A stretch of DNA of 13,804 bases. It comes from DATBFX01 sp036558305 (GTDB lineage: Bacteria; Chloroflexota; Chloroflexia; Thermomicrobiales; UBA6265). A program made the translations under genes and the position numbers. Positions 7,563-13,619 of this stretch are shown here, piece by piece; within the stretch, counting starts at the first letter, position 1, and each line of letters begins with the position of its first letter. Location of the stretch: contig DATBFX010000062.1 in NCBI GenBank assembly GCA_036558305.1, positions 1 to 13,804 of the forward strand, in the 5' to 3' direction. A model generated the notes under the pieces. It ran no database searches and was not told the origin of the DNA. It saw only the letters and a list, made by a program, of their open reading frames with translations.

Positions 7563-8735
7563 TTGACTCTGCAATCCCCTCGATGCCTGTCATGCCAGGC
7601 GTCGCTTTGCGCGCTTGTCCTGACCCTCGCGTGGACCGCTCCCACATCTGCCTCCACACCCGCCCCGATGTTCCGCGGCAATCCGGGCCGCACCGGCGAG
7701 TTGGTCGGTCCCGGTCCGACCGGCACACCGGTCTTGAAGTGGCGGTTCCGAACGGAGGAGGCGGTCGTCGTCTCGCCGGCCATCGCCGGCGGGGTGCTCT
7801 ACGCCGGCAGCGGGGACCACCACCTCTACGCCCTCGACGCCCGATCGGGTCGGGAGCGATGGCGATTCCTGGCCGGTGCCGGTTTCTACTCCTCGCCGGC
7901 AATCGCCGACGGCACCGTCTACGCCGGCGGCAACGACGGCGTCCTCTACGCCGTCGATGCGGCGACCGGCGGCGAGCGCTGGCGGTTCGTCACCGGCGCA
8001 CCGGTCTGGTCCTCCCCGGTCGTCGTCGACGGTCGCCTCTACTTCGGCAGCATCGACGGCGGTCTCTATGCCGTCGACGCGGCGAACGGCCGCCTCGTCT
8101 GGCGCTACGCCACCGACGGCACGATCTGGTCGTCCTCGCCCGCCGTCGTCGCCGGCGTCGCCTACGTCGGCGTCTTTGCCGAGCGTGCATCCGGCCACGG
8201 CTTCCTCACCGCCGTCGATACGACAACCGGCACCGAACGCTGGCGGTTCCAGACCGACGGGGCGATCTACAACTCGCCGGCGGTGGCCAACGGGACGGTC
8301 TGCGTCGCCAGCAACGACGGAACACTGCACGCGCTCGATACCGCGAACGGGTCGGAGCGGTGGCAGGATCGTCCCGCGGAGGGGTCCGGTTTCGGCTCGT
8401 CGCCCGCCGTCAGCGGCGGCACCGTCTACGTCTCGGATCGCGCCGGCAATCTCGTCGCGATCGACGCCGCCACCGGCCAGCGGCGCTGGCGCGTGCGCTA
8501 CGGTGCCACCCTCGGCACTTCCCCGATCTTGAGCGACGGCATCGCCTACCTGGCAACCGAGAACGGGACGATGCTCGCCGTCGACACCGCCACCCGGGCG
8601 GTCCGCTGGGACTTCGAGACCCACGCCGAAACCGGTTCCTCGCCCGTCGTCGCCGGCGGGATGGTCTTCCTCGGCACCGGCCCCTCGTACCGAGAAAACG
8701 CCGCCGGCTTCGTCTACGCGATCGGGGACCGGTAG
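7563..8735 (+). CDS. Secreted PQQ-repeat (BamB/quinoprotein-like) eight-bladed beta-propeller
   Basis: About 390 aa. After a signal peptide (hydrophobic core ASLCALVLTLAW, likely cleavage after TSA or SAS around residues 28-30) come eight repeats of the PQQ-like pattern: SSPAIADGTVYAGGNDG, LYAVDAATG, ERWRF. The short PVLKWRF before blade 1 probably closes the ring with the last blade, which is degenerate and ends at AGFVYAIGDR. The start is TTG 7563-7565, because AGGAGG at 7551-7556 lies exactly 6 bases before it and the signal peptide then begins properly; upstream in-frame ATGs at 7434 and 7548 place that AGGAGG inside the gene or lack any site of their own. No lipobox is seen, so the product is probably secreted or held in the cell wall rather than a lipoprotein. 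There are no obvious quinoprotein dehydrogenase catalytic residues, so a scaffold or binding role is more likely than PQQ-dependent oxidation. It lies upstream of the sigma/anti-sigma pair on the same strand but has its own promoter. Confidence 0.85.
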   Translation: MTLQSPRCLSCQASLCALVLTLAWTAPTSASTPAPMFRGNPGRTGELVGPGPTGTPVLKWRFRTEEAVVVSPAIAGGVLYAGSGDHHLYALDARSGRERWRFLAGAGFYSSPAIADGTVYAGGNDGVLYAVDAATGGERWRFVTGAPVWSSPVVVDGRLYFGSIDGGLYAVDAANGRLVWRYATDGTIWSSSPAVVAGVAYVGVFAERASGHGFLTAVDTTTGTERWRFQTDGAIYNSPAVANGTVCVASNDGTLHALDTANGSERWQDRPAEGSGFGSSPAVSGGTVYVSDRAGNLVAIDAATGQRRWRVRYGATLGTSPILSDGIAYLATENGTMLAVDTATRAVRWDFETHAETGSSPVVAGGMVFLGTGPSYRENAAGFVYAIGDR

Positions 8736-8856
8736 CCAAGGTTCGGTGATCGTCATCCGCGCCGGCCGCGTGCCCCTATGACACTTTTCCCGGTCTCCCG
8801 TCTTACGTGATAGACACGTTCCATCGTCCTCCGTTCGCGTGGCGAGGAGGCGTGAG

Positions 8857-9435
8857 ATGCCGGAGGTTATCGAAGTCGCCCCGACGACGGCCGACGACGA
8901 GGCAACCCTCGTCGCCGCGGCCCGGGTCGCCCCGTGCGCTTTCGCCTCCCTCTACCGCCGGCACGTCGACCCGATCTACCGCTTTTGCTACCGCCGGCTG
9001 GGCGCCAGGGAAGCCGCCGAGGACGCGACGGCCCAGGTCTTCGCCAAGGCGCTGGCCGGTCTCCCCGGTTTCCGCGGCGGGTCGTTCCAGGGGTGGCTCT
9101 TCGCCATCGCCTCCCACGTCGTCGCCGACGAGGGGCGCACCGCGCGGTCGCACGCGCCGCTGGCGGCGGCCGTGGGCGTCGCCGATCCCGCCCCCGGTCC
9201 CGAGGAGGCGGCAGTCCGGTCCGAGGCGGCGGGAGCGGTCCGCGCCGTGCTCGCGCAGCTCCCGCCGGAGCAGCGCCACGTCCTCGAGTTGCGGCTGGCC
9301 GGTCTGACCAGCGTCGAAATCGCCGTCGCCTCGGGCCGCAGCCACGGCACCATCCGCAACCTCCAGCACCGGACGTTGATCCGGTTGCGTGACCTGCTCG
9401 GCGTCACCCCACCGAGGGAGGGACCCGATGCCTGA
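8857..9435 (+). CDS. ECF-type RNA polymerase sigma factor
   Basis: A 192-aa sigma-70 family protein with only regions 2 and 4. Region 2 (about 28-95): FASLYRRHVDPIYRFCYRRL, then AAEDATAQVFAKAL (core binding) and GSFQGWLFAIASHVVADEGR (-10 recognition). Region 4 (about 123-182): LPPEQRHVLELRLAGLTSVEIA then GRSHGTIRNLQHRTLIRLRDLL, a helix-turn-helix that reads the -35 element. The start is ATG 8857-8859, 6 bases after GAGGAGG (8844-8850); the in-frame GTG at 8839 would put that site inside the gene. The stop overlaps the next gene's start by 8 bases, so the two products are translationally coupled, the standard layout for a sigma factor and its anti-sigma factor. Target promoters are unknown; I saw no repeated GGAAC-type motif in the window that would show autoregulation. 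Confidence 0.9.
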   Translation: MPEVIEVAPTTADDEATLVAAARVAPCAFASLYRRHVDPIYRFCYRRLGAREAAEDATAQVFAKALAGLPGFRGGSFQGWLFAIASHVVADEGRTARSHAPLAAAVGVADPAPGPEEAAVRSEAAGAVRAVLAQLPPEQRHVLELRLAGLTSVEIAVASGRSHGTIRNLQHRTLIRLRDLLGVTPPREGPDA

Positions 9436-10615
9436 CGACCGGAACGACCCGTTGGGACGGGAGGACCGCTATTGGGACGCCGCGGTGCGGGGTGAGCCGC
9501 CGGACGTCGCCATCGATCCGGCGCTGGCCGAGGCGATCGCCCGGGTCCACCAACTGGACGACGCGCCGGCACCCGACCCGGTCTTCGTCGCCCGCCTGGA
9601 GGACGCCCTCGTCCACGGCGTCGTCCTGACCGGTGCCGGCGGCGCCCCCCGCCCGAACGGCATCGCGACTCCGCTTCCGCTCCGCTCGCCCGCGCCGCAC
9701 CCCCACCCGAATGGAGTCGCGACCGGCCACGCATCGCGCCGTCGTTGGGTGCTGGCGCAGCTCGCGACGGCGGCCCTGCTCCTCGTGACGCTCGCCGCCG
9801 GCTTCGTCGCCCTCCGGTCCCGCCCCGACGAGCCCGGCAACCACCCGGCCGGGGCCGGCGACGGGTTGGAGATTCCGGCCCCGGCCGGGTGGTCGAGCAC
9901 CCTGTTGCTGCGCGCCACCCTGAAATCGGTTCCGGCGGGCTCGGTCAACGCCCGGCTCGACCGCTGGACCTTCCCGTCCGGGACGGGAGAGTCGTGGGGC
10001 ACCGCCCCGCGCTTGCCCGAGCTCCTCTACGTCGAAACCGGTCGCCTCACCGTGACGGTCGACGCGGCGGCAACCCTGGCGCGTGCCGCCTCGGTCAAGC
10101 GGGGCGCAGCGGCCGTCCCGCCGAATAGCCCGCTCGGTCTGCGGGCCGGCGATCTGCTCGTGGTGCCCGCCGGTGCCCGATTCGCCTTGAGCCCCGACGC
10201 TGCCGCCTCGCCCGCGCTGCTGGTCGTGGTCCTCACCCCAGCGGACGATCCGGAACCGGCCGCGTCCGTCCCGCCGGCGGTCGCCGTCCAGCCGCTGGGG
10301 ACGGGGACCCTGGTCGGATTCTCCGGCGGATCGGGAACCGTCACATTACGCCGCCTCGTCGCCACACCGGGGATGTCGATTCCGGAGGAGGTCACGGCCG
10401 GGCCGGAACTGCTCGTCGTCGAGTCCGGAGCCGTCGGTATGCGCGCGAGCGCCGCCGCCCCAGAGGTGACCCGAGCCGCGGGCAAAAACGGCAGTGCCGT
10501 CGTCGCGATGGGGGCGCACCTTGTCTTGCGCACGTCGGGCCAGGCGCCTCTCGCCCTACTGCGCTTGACGATCGTCCCGCTCCCCACCGCCGGCAACGGG
10601 ACGCCGCCGGCATAG
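9428..10615 (+). CDS. Membrane anti-sigma-like protein with extracytoplasmic double cupin-like region
   Basis: 395 aa. A cytoplasmic N-terminus (1-105) with a helical stretch (PALAEAIARVHQLDD, PVFVARLEDALVHG) could bind the sigma factor; it has no zinc-binding HxxxCxxC. It is joined by a Pro/His-rich linker with a near repeat (PRPNGIAT / PHPNGVAT) to one transmembrane helix (about 107-129, ending FVALRSR). Outside lie two cupin-like halves: 155-270, with ELLYVETGRLTVTV and LRAGDLLVVPAGARFAL, and 288-384, with PELLVVESGAVGM and VVAMGAHLVL. The histidines that bind metal in enzymatic cupins are missing, so it more likely senses than catalyses. Start ATG 9428-9430 follows GGGAGGG and overlaps the sigma gene by 8 bases. 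Context and topology support an anti-sigma role: a signal bound outside would release the sigma factor. The anti-sigma domain itself is not a family I can name. Confidence 0.75.
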   Translation: MPDDRNDPLGREDRYWDAAVRGEPPDVAIDPALAEAIARVHQLDDAPAPDPVFVARLEDALVHGVVLTGAGGAPRPNGIATPLPLRSPAPHPHPNGVATGHASRRRWVLAQLATAALLLVTLAAGFVALRSRPDEPGNHPAGAGDGLEIPAPAGWSSTLLLRATLKSVPAGSVNARLDRWTFPSGTGESWGTAPRLPELLYVETGRLTVTVDAAATLARAASVKRGAAAVPPNSPLGLRAGDLLVVPAGARFALSPDAAASPALLVVVLTPADDPEPAASVPPAVAVQPLGTGTLVGFSGGSGTVTLRRLVATPGMSIPEEVTAGPELLVVESGAVGMRASAAAPEVTRAAGKNGSAVVAMGAHLVLRTSGQAPLALLRLTIVPLPTAGNGTPPA

Positions 10616-10636
10616 CCGCCCGTGCGCAACAGGACG

Positions 10637-10656
10637 CTCCGGGAATCGACCCGGGG
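10637..10656 (+). terminator. Possible hairpin after the anti-sigma gene
   Basis: CTCCGGG (10637-10643) and CCCGGGG (10650-10656) can form a 7-bp stem with one G-U pair around AATCGA. No T-tract follows, so it may be a weak attenuator or processing site. The 137-base gap otherwise holds only the ribosome binding site (GGAGG) of the next gene. Confidence 0.25.
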
Positions 10657-10752
10657 GCGCCGGGAAGGAGCCAGTACCGCCGTTGGCCTCGGCAGCCCCG
10701 CACGGAACGATGGACGAGCGCGACCGACACACGATCGACGAAGGAGGACCCC

Positions 10753-11403
10753 ATGCTCGCGACATCGCGACCGAAACTGACCCGCCTCTTCGCCGGACTG
10801 ACCGTCGTGGCCCTCGCCGCGGTGGCCCTCGCCGGCAGCCCGGCCCGGAGCACGGCCAAGACCCCCGCCGTTGCCGTCTCCGCCTTCACCACCGACCAGG
10901 CCATTAAGCAGATCACCGCCGCGGACGGCACCCTGCGCTTCGACGTGGCCGAGAACGCGACCCTCTTCACCTGGTCCGGCGACCCCGAACTGGCGGACGG
11001 TCTCCCGGTCCACCGCACCGCCTTCGTCTCCCAGGGCTACATCTACCCCGAGGGCACGCTGACCAACGGCAACGGCGTCAACGCCGACGGTTCGCCGGAA
11101 TTTCCCGACAAGGTGCTCGGCCAGTGGTCCTGTTGGGGCTGGAACGTCGGCCCTGGGGGAGCGGAAGGAGCGGCGGCGTGGCTGACGACCCACCTCGTCA
11201 ACTTCGGCGGGACCTCCGGTGACGCCACGCTAGTGAGCGAGGGCTACAGCATCGACGACCTCGGCGTCGCCCTTGAGCGAGCGATTACGGGCGGCACCGG
11301 CGTCTACGCGGGAGCCCGCGGCGTCCAGCGCGAGACCAACCTCGGCTTCAACGCGACCGAAGGCATGAACTTCCGCTACGAGTTCGTCCTCGCAAAATCG
11401 TAG
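10753..11403 (+). CDS. Secreted allene-oxide-cyclase/dirigent-like barrel protein
   Basis: 216 aa with an N-terminal signal peptide: basic start (SRPKLTR), hydrophobic core FAGLTVVALAAVALAG, then a small-residue region, so export is likely. The mature part is beta-rich, and its end has the hallmark of the AOC/dirigent barrel superfamily: LERAITGGTGVYAGARG followed by N-rich strands and NFRYEFVL. An earlier segment, GQWSCWGWNVGPGG, holds conserved-looking Trp residues and one Cys. In plants this fold makes allene oxide cyclases and dirigent proteins; bacterial secreted members mostly have unknown function. Start ATG 10753-10755 has GGAGG 5 bases upstream. It lies just after the sigma/anti-sigma pair on the same strand and could be part of its regulon. 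The fold call is moderately sure; the role is not known. Confidence 0.7.
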   Translation: MLATSRPKLTRLFAGLTVVALAAVALAGSPARSTAKTPAVAVSAFTTDQAIKQITAADGTLRFDVAENATLFTWSGDPELADGLPVHRTAFVSQGYIYPEGTLTNGNGVNADGSPEFPDKVLGQWSCWGWNVGPGGAEGAAAWLTTHLVNFGGTSGDATLVSEGYSIDDLGVALERAITGGTGVYAGARGVQRETNLGFNATEGMNFRYEFVLAKS

Positions 11404-11450
11404 GCACCCACGGGCGTTGGTGTGCCGGCCAGTGTAAGCACGGATCGCGG

Positions 11451-11480
11451 GCGACCCCGGCCTATCTCGGCCGGGGTCGC
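11451..11480 (+). terminator. Perfect 12-bp hairpin closing the secreted barrel gene
   Basis: GCGACCCCGGCC (11451-11462) and GGCCGGGGTCGC (11469-11480) pair perfectly around the 6-base loop TATCTC, 48 bases after the stop codon. No T-run follows (CTCGCCTGG), so it is a T-less terminator of the sort common in GC-rich genomes, or a 3'-end stabiliser. It would also work on the other strand. Confidence 0.65.
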
Positions 11481-11596
11481 CTCGCCTGGTAAAGGACCTG
11501 TGACGAGCCGTATGGTTGGCAGACCAGACGCGCTCAACGTCTCGCGGCGATGATCGCCGCTGGCTCCCTGACAAAACCGTTGTCCTTCGTCTCAAA

Positions 11597-11627
11597 TTGT
11601 GCGGCAGGCGGGCAAACGCGCTAAAGT
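11597..11627 (+). promoter_or_regulatory. Weak candidate promoter for the two-gene small-protein operon
   Basis: TTGTGC (11597-11602) and TAAAGT (11622-11627) are separated by 19 bases, or 18 if the -10 is read as CTAAAG. The spacing is long and the boxes imperfect, but the site lies about 50 bases before the ribosome binding site in the AT-richer part of an otherwise empty 279-base gap (11404-11682) that also holds the hairpin at 11451-11480. Confidence 0.25.
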
Positions 11628-11682
11628 AGTGGAAACACCTCGGCATGGGCTCGATTCGTCCTTGGCGCGAAAGGAGGAACCG

Positions 11683-11934
11683 GTGGCACACGTCAAGGGA
11701 CCGCGGCAGGAGTTTCGCGTCGTCGTCAGCGGCATGGAGGTCCCGCCCGATCTCCAAGAACGACTCAACGTCGCCATCCAGCGGGCGACGCTGGAGGTCT
11801 TTGCCGACCTCGACTTCGGCGGCGACCGGGCGGCGGTAGCGCTCCCGCTGGAGGTCAAGGGGCAGACCCAGGGGATCTGGATCGCACAAGTGGCGCGCAA
11901 GGACGCCGAGGGCCTGGTCGGCGGCATCGGGTGA
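11683..11934 (+). CDS. Small conserved-looking protein of unknown function (83 aa)
   Basis: I do not recognise a named family. Start GTG 11683-11685 is set by AAGGAGG (11671-11677) five bases upstream; an in-frame ATG at 11599 has no such site. The protein starts with a beta strand (EFRVVVSGMEV), then a helix (PPDLQERLNVAIQRATLEVFADL), then two beta strands (AAVALPLEV, QTQGIWIAQV) and a short tail ending GLVGGIG. No signal peptide, membrane segment or cysteine. Its TGA overlaps the next gene's ATG (TGATG), so the two proteins are made together and likely act together, for example as subunits or as substrate and modifying protein. The small size, helix-strand layout and Gly-Gly near the end leave open a peptide precursor, but that is speculation. 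Confidence 0.65.
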   Translation: MAHVKGPRQEFRVVVSGMEVPPDLQERLNVAIQRATLEVFADLDFGGDRAAVALPLEVKGQTQGIWIAQVARKDAEGLVGGIG

Positions 11935-12353
11935 TGGTCCGGACTACCATCCTCACCGGTCTCGACCCCGAGCGGGATCGGATCTGCCCGAGCGCGCGCT
12001 GCGAGGAGGGATCGCTCCTCCTGGGCATCGTCGGTCCCGACGGTCGCGTCGGATTCGTCTCGCCACCGTTACCCGTGAACGGTGCCTTCGTCGCGCGGGC
12101 GAAGCAGGGGCGGGCTCCCGAGCGGCGTTTCCGCTTCGCGGGACGTTGCGTCGAATACGCCTGCGGGCATTGGACCGGCGAGCGTTGTGGCGTCATCGAT
12201 GCGGCCATGACCGCGCTCGCCGCGCGGGCGGACGAGGCGCTCAGACCGTGCGCGATTCGCCCGTCGTGCCGGTGGTTCGGGCAGCACGGCCTCGCCGCCT
12301 GCTCCGTCTGTCCCCTCGTCGTCACCGAGTTGGCGCCAGACGACGAAGCGTGA
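11934..12353 (+). CDS. Cysteine-rich small protein, probably metal- or Fe-S-binding (139 aa)
   Basis: No named family recognised. Start ATG 11934-11936 overlaps the previous stop by one base; a GTG at 11931 is an equal alternative adding one residue. Nine cysteines in three groups: C18-x4-C23; C72-x4-C77, followed by H79, then C85; and C106-x5-C112-x10-C123-x2-C126 in the C-terminal block PCAIRPSCRWFGQHGL. The last four look like a ready-made cluster or zinc site, and the CRWF...C..CP pattern gives a feel of a conserved, not random, family. A beta-hairpin lies in between (LLLGIVGPDGRVGFV). Cytoplasmic: no signal or membrane segment. With its 83-aa partner it forms a coupled operon of unknown function; redox or Fe-S work is an inference from the cysteines alone. 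Confidence 0.7.
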   Translation: MVRTTILTGLDPERDRICPSARCEEGSLLLGIVGPDGRVGFVSPPLPVNGAFVARAKQGRAPERRFRFAGRCVEYACGHWTGERCGVIDAAMTALAARADEALRPCAIRPSCRWFGQHGLAACSVCPLVVTELAPDDEA

Positions 12354-12433
12354 CCGGCTCGGCGGCATATCCCCGCTTGCAGAATCCCTGGACCGGCTCC
12401 GATGGTCACACGGGCCCGCTCCGACGCGCCTTC

Positions 12434-12467
12434 TGGGCGCCTCGGCCCTGCGCTGGGGCGGCGCCCA
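12434..12467. terminator. Imperfect hairpin between converging genes, possible bidirectional terminator
   Basis: TGGGCGCC (12434-12441) pairs with GGCGCCCA (12460-12467). Inside, GCCC (12445-12448) pairs with GGGC (12456-12459), giving about 12 bp with a 3-base bulge and a 7-base loop. It lies in the 131-base gap between the plus-strand cysteine-rich gene and the converging minus-strand small gene, where a shared terminator is expected. There is no T-run on either side. Confidence 0.4.
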
Positions 12468-12484
12468 CGTCGCGAAAGGCGTGC

Positions 12485-12730
12485 TCAGCACGCCGCCGCC
12501 CGGCGACCGGTCCCGATCACCGGCACGATCAGGCCGCCGGTGATCGCCGCTTCGAAGCGGCTGACCGTCGTCGACTCCTCGTCGCCGTTGAAACAGCGGT
12601 AGGTGACGAGGGGGCTGTCGTCGGGTCGCGGCGCGATTTGGAGGATGGTCAGTTGCTGATCGACCCGCCAGGGATCGGCCGCGATGTCGGCATAGCGCTG
12701 GCCGGGTGCAAGAAAGGTGTGCGGCGCCAT
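12485..12730 (-). CDS. Small protein of unknown function (81 aa)
   Basis: No family recognised with certainty. Start ATG 12728-12730 has GAGGAG 7 bases upstream; an in-frame ATG 24 bases earlier has none. The body is compact and beta-rich: FLAPGQRYADI, DQQLTILQIAPRP, PLVTYRCFNGDEE, then a helix VSRFEAAI and GGLIVPVIG. This recalls small SH3-like proteins of the DUF1653 kind (glycine-tyrosine start, VTYRCF middle, final FE helix), but the match is loose. It ends with GTGRRAAAC, with a terminal cysteine. No signal peptide or membrane helix. It stands alone and converges with the small-protein operon to its left; its promoter must lie in the repeat-bearing gap to its right. Confidence 0.6.
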   Translation of the reverse strand: MAPHTFLAPGQRYADIAADPWRVDQQLTILQIAPRPDDSPLVTYRCFNGDEESTTVSRFEAAITGGLIVPVIGTGRRAAAC

Positions 12731-12856
12731 CGGTAGACTCCTCGATATCTCCACTCCGCTACGGGACGCTCCCGTTTCCTACCCCTATCGTGCGCCCGCC
12801 GCGGTCGCTGCGCATCGAGTGTTTTACGGATATCAACGCACGAGTGGATGAATCGG

Positions 12857-12872
12857 GTACGCGATCGCGTAC
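12857..12872. repeat. 16-base perfect palindrome in intergenic gap
   Basis: GTACGCGATCGCGTAC reads the same on both strands and sits between the small minus-strand gene and the heptamer repeat region. Its core GCGATCGC equals the cyanobacterial HIP1 octamer, but one copy in a GC-rich genome proves nothing. It could be an operator for the small gene downstream on the minus strand (start 12730) or part of the repeat element. Confidence 0.5.
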
Positions 12873-12894
12873 GCAATGTTGCCTACGTCGTCAC

Positions 12895-13020
12895 GAGTGG
12901 CGAGTTGAAAGTGGCAAGTGGCAAGTACCGAGCTTCGAGCTTCGAGCTTCGAGCGTTGGCGACGCAAGCTCGAGGATTTGCGCTCAGGACTTGTCACCTG
13001 TCACTTGCCACGTGCCACTC
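12895..13020. repeat. Inverted repeat element built of 7-bp units
   Basis: Left arm 12895-12926 contains AGTGGCA units (AGTGGCAAGTGGCAAGT at 12910-12926); right arm 12989-13020 is its inverted, degenerate partner. I count 25 of 32 positions complementary as DNA, and three mismatches become G-U pairs in plus-strand RNA. Between them lies a direct array of GAGCTTC units (about 12929-12954), partly complementary to CAAGCTCG at 12965-12972, so a second inner stem is possible. The right arm overlaps the 3' end of the DUF4188-like gene. The unit length of 7 resembles the short tandemly repeated repetitive (STRR) heptamers described in cyanobacteria. The 270-base gap 12731-13000 holds nothing else except the palindrome at 12857. 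Confidence 0.7.
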
Positions 13021-13513
13021 CCGTCCGCGCGGTCGCCTCGGCAAACCGCTCCTGGCGCTGCCGCGATTGCCCTTCGCCGGCCGCCACCTGCGAGGTCGTC
13101 GTAAAGAGCGCGGCACCGACCGGTCGGCATCCCTTCTCGTAAATCGCCTCGGCCGTCTTGACCTGATAGATCTCGTGGTAGAACGAAACGTCGGAACCGG
13201 CGTTCTCCAGCAACCACTTCCACCAGCGCATGTGCGGCATTTTCCGCGCCCAGCGGTCGAGTTCGTCGTACGACCGCCAGTACTGAAACAACACCGCCCC
13301 GCCCTCCACCATCATCAGGTCCTGATGGAGAAACCCCTCGCTCTTCGCTGCCTCTAGCGCCGGGTACATCTCCTCGTGGATCCCCGACTCCCCGTATCGC
13401 TGCTGCCCCTCCGGGGTGTGGAATTGCACGCCGAACATGGCGATACAGAGATTCGGATACTCCCATAGATGCGCGATGCTGGCGCCCTCGTAGCCGCCGT
13501 TACCGGTACCCAC
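13001..13513 (-). CDS. DUF4188-like (putative monooxygenase-fold) protein
   Basis: 170 aa. The core (about residues 20-145) has the features of DUF4188 proteins, a ferredoxin-like alpha/beta-barrel group related to small monooxygenases: an opening strand PNLCIAMFGVQFHTP, EMYPALEAAKSEGFL, VLFQYWRSYDELDRWARKMP, a Trp-rich HMRWWKWL, VSFYHEIYQV, and PVGAALF. No catalytic residue can be assigned; the function of the family is not established. Start GTG 13511-13513 has AAGGAG 7 bases upstream; extending to 13651 in frame gives a low-complexity N-terminus without a site. The last about 25 residues (GEGQSRQRQERFAEATARTGVARGK) are unlike the core, and the final codons plus the TGA lie inside the heptamer repeat, so the original C-terminus may have been shorter or replaced by repeat insertion. 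It faces the small gene at 12485-12730 in the same direction but is probably transcribed separately. Confidence 0.7.
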   Translation of the reverse strand: MGTGNGGYEGASIAHLWEYPNLCIAMFGVQFHTPEGQQRYGESGIHEEMYPALEAAKSEGFLHQDLMMVEGGAVLFQYWRSYDELDRWARKMPHMRWWKWLLENAGSDVSFYHEIYQVKTAEAIYEKGCRPVGAALFTTTSQVAAGEGQSRQRQERFAEATARTGVARGK

Positions 13514-13585
13514 GTCCAAGCTCCTTCTCGCGAAATGCCCGTTATCTGATCCCCCGTCAGTATCTGCGATCGTGGACGCGCACGC

Positions 13586-13619
13586 ATCGGCAAAGCTGCC
13601 GATTTTGGGGAAAGTCCCC
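13586..13619. promoter_or_regulatory. Two adjacent small hairpins upstream of the DUF4188-like gene
   Basis: ATCGGCA (13586-13592) pairs with TGCCGAT (13597-13603) around AAGC and is followed on the plus strand by TTT, so it is terminator-like in that direction. Directly next to it GGGG-AAAGT-CCCC (13607-13619) forms a second stem. They lie 73-106 bases upstream of the GTG at 13513 and may be leader structure or a terminator for an unseen plus-strand transcript. Confidence 0.3.

Noticed and set aside
7590..8756. A 388-codon minus-strand frame opposite the PQQ propeller (and a similar one at 10027-11193)
   Set aside because: Mirror frames of GC-rich coding sequence with repetitive translation; the plus-strand genes have signal peptides, ribosome binding sites and recognisable folds.
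10700..10745. ECF-type promoter (GGAAC ... CGTC) before the secreted barrel gene
   Set aside because: GGAAC is present near 10702, but no CGTC lies at 16-17 bases, and the sigma gene's own upstream region has no matching motif.
12861..12868. HIP1 octamer (GCGATCGC) as evidence of a cyanobacterium
   Set aside because: HIP1 is meaningful only when highly repeated; a lone copy within a palindrome in GC-rich DNA is weak evidence, and the gene content does not look cyanobacterial.
12928..12955. GAGCTTC tandem array as a CRISPR or VNTR locus
   Set aside because: Units are 7 bases with no spacers and only about three copies; it is better read as the centre of the inverted heptamer element.
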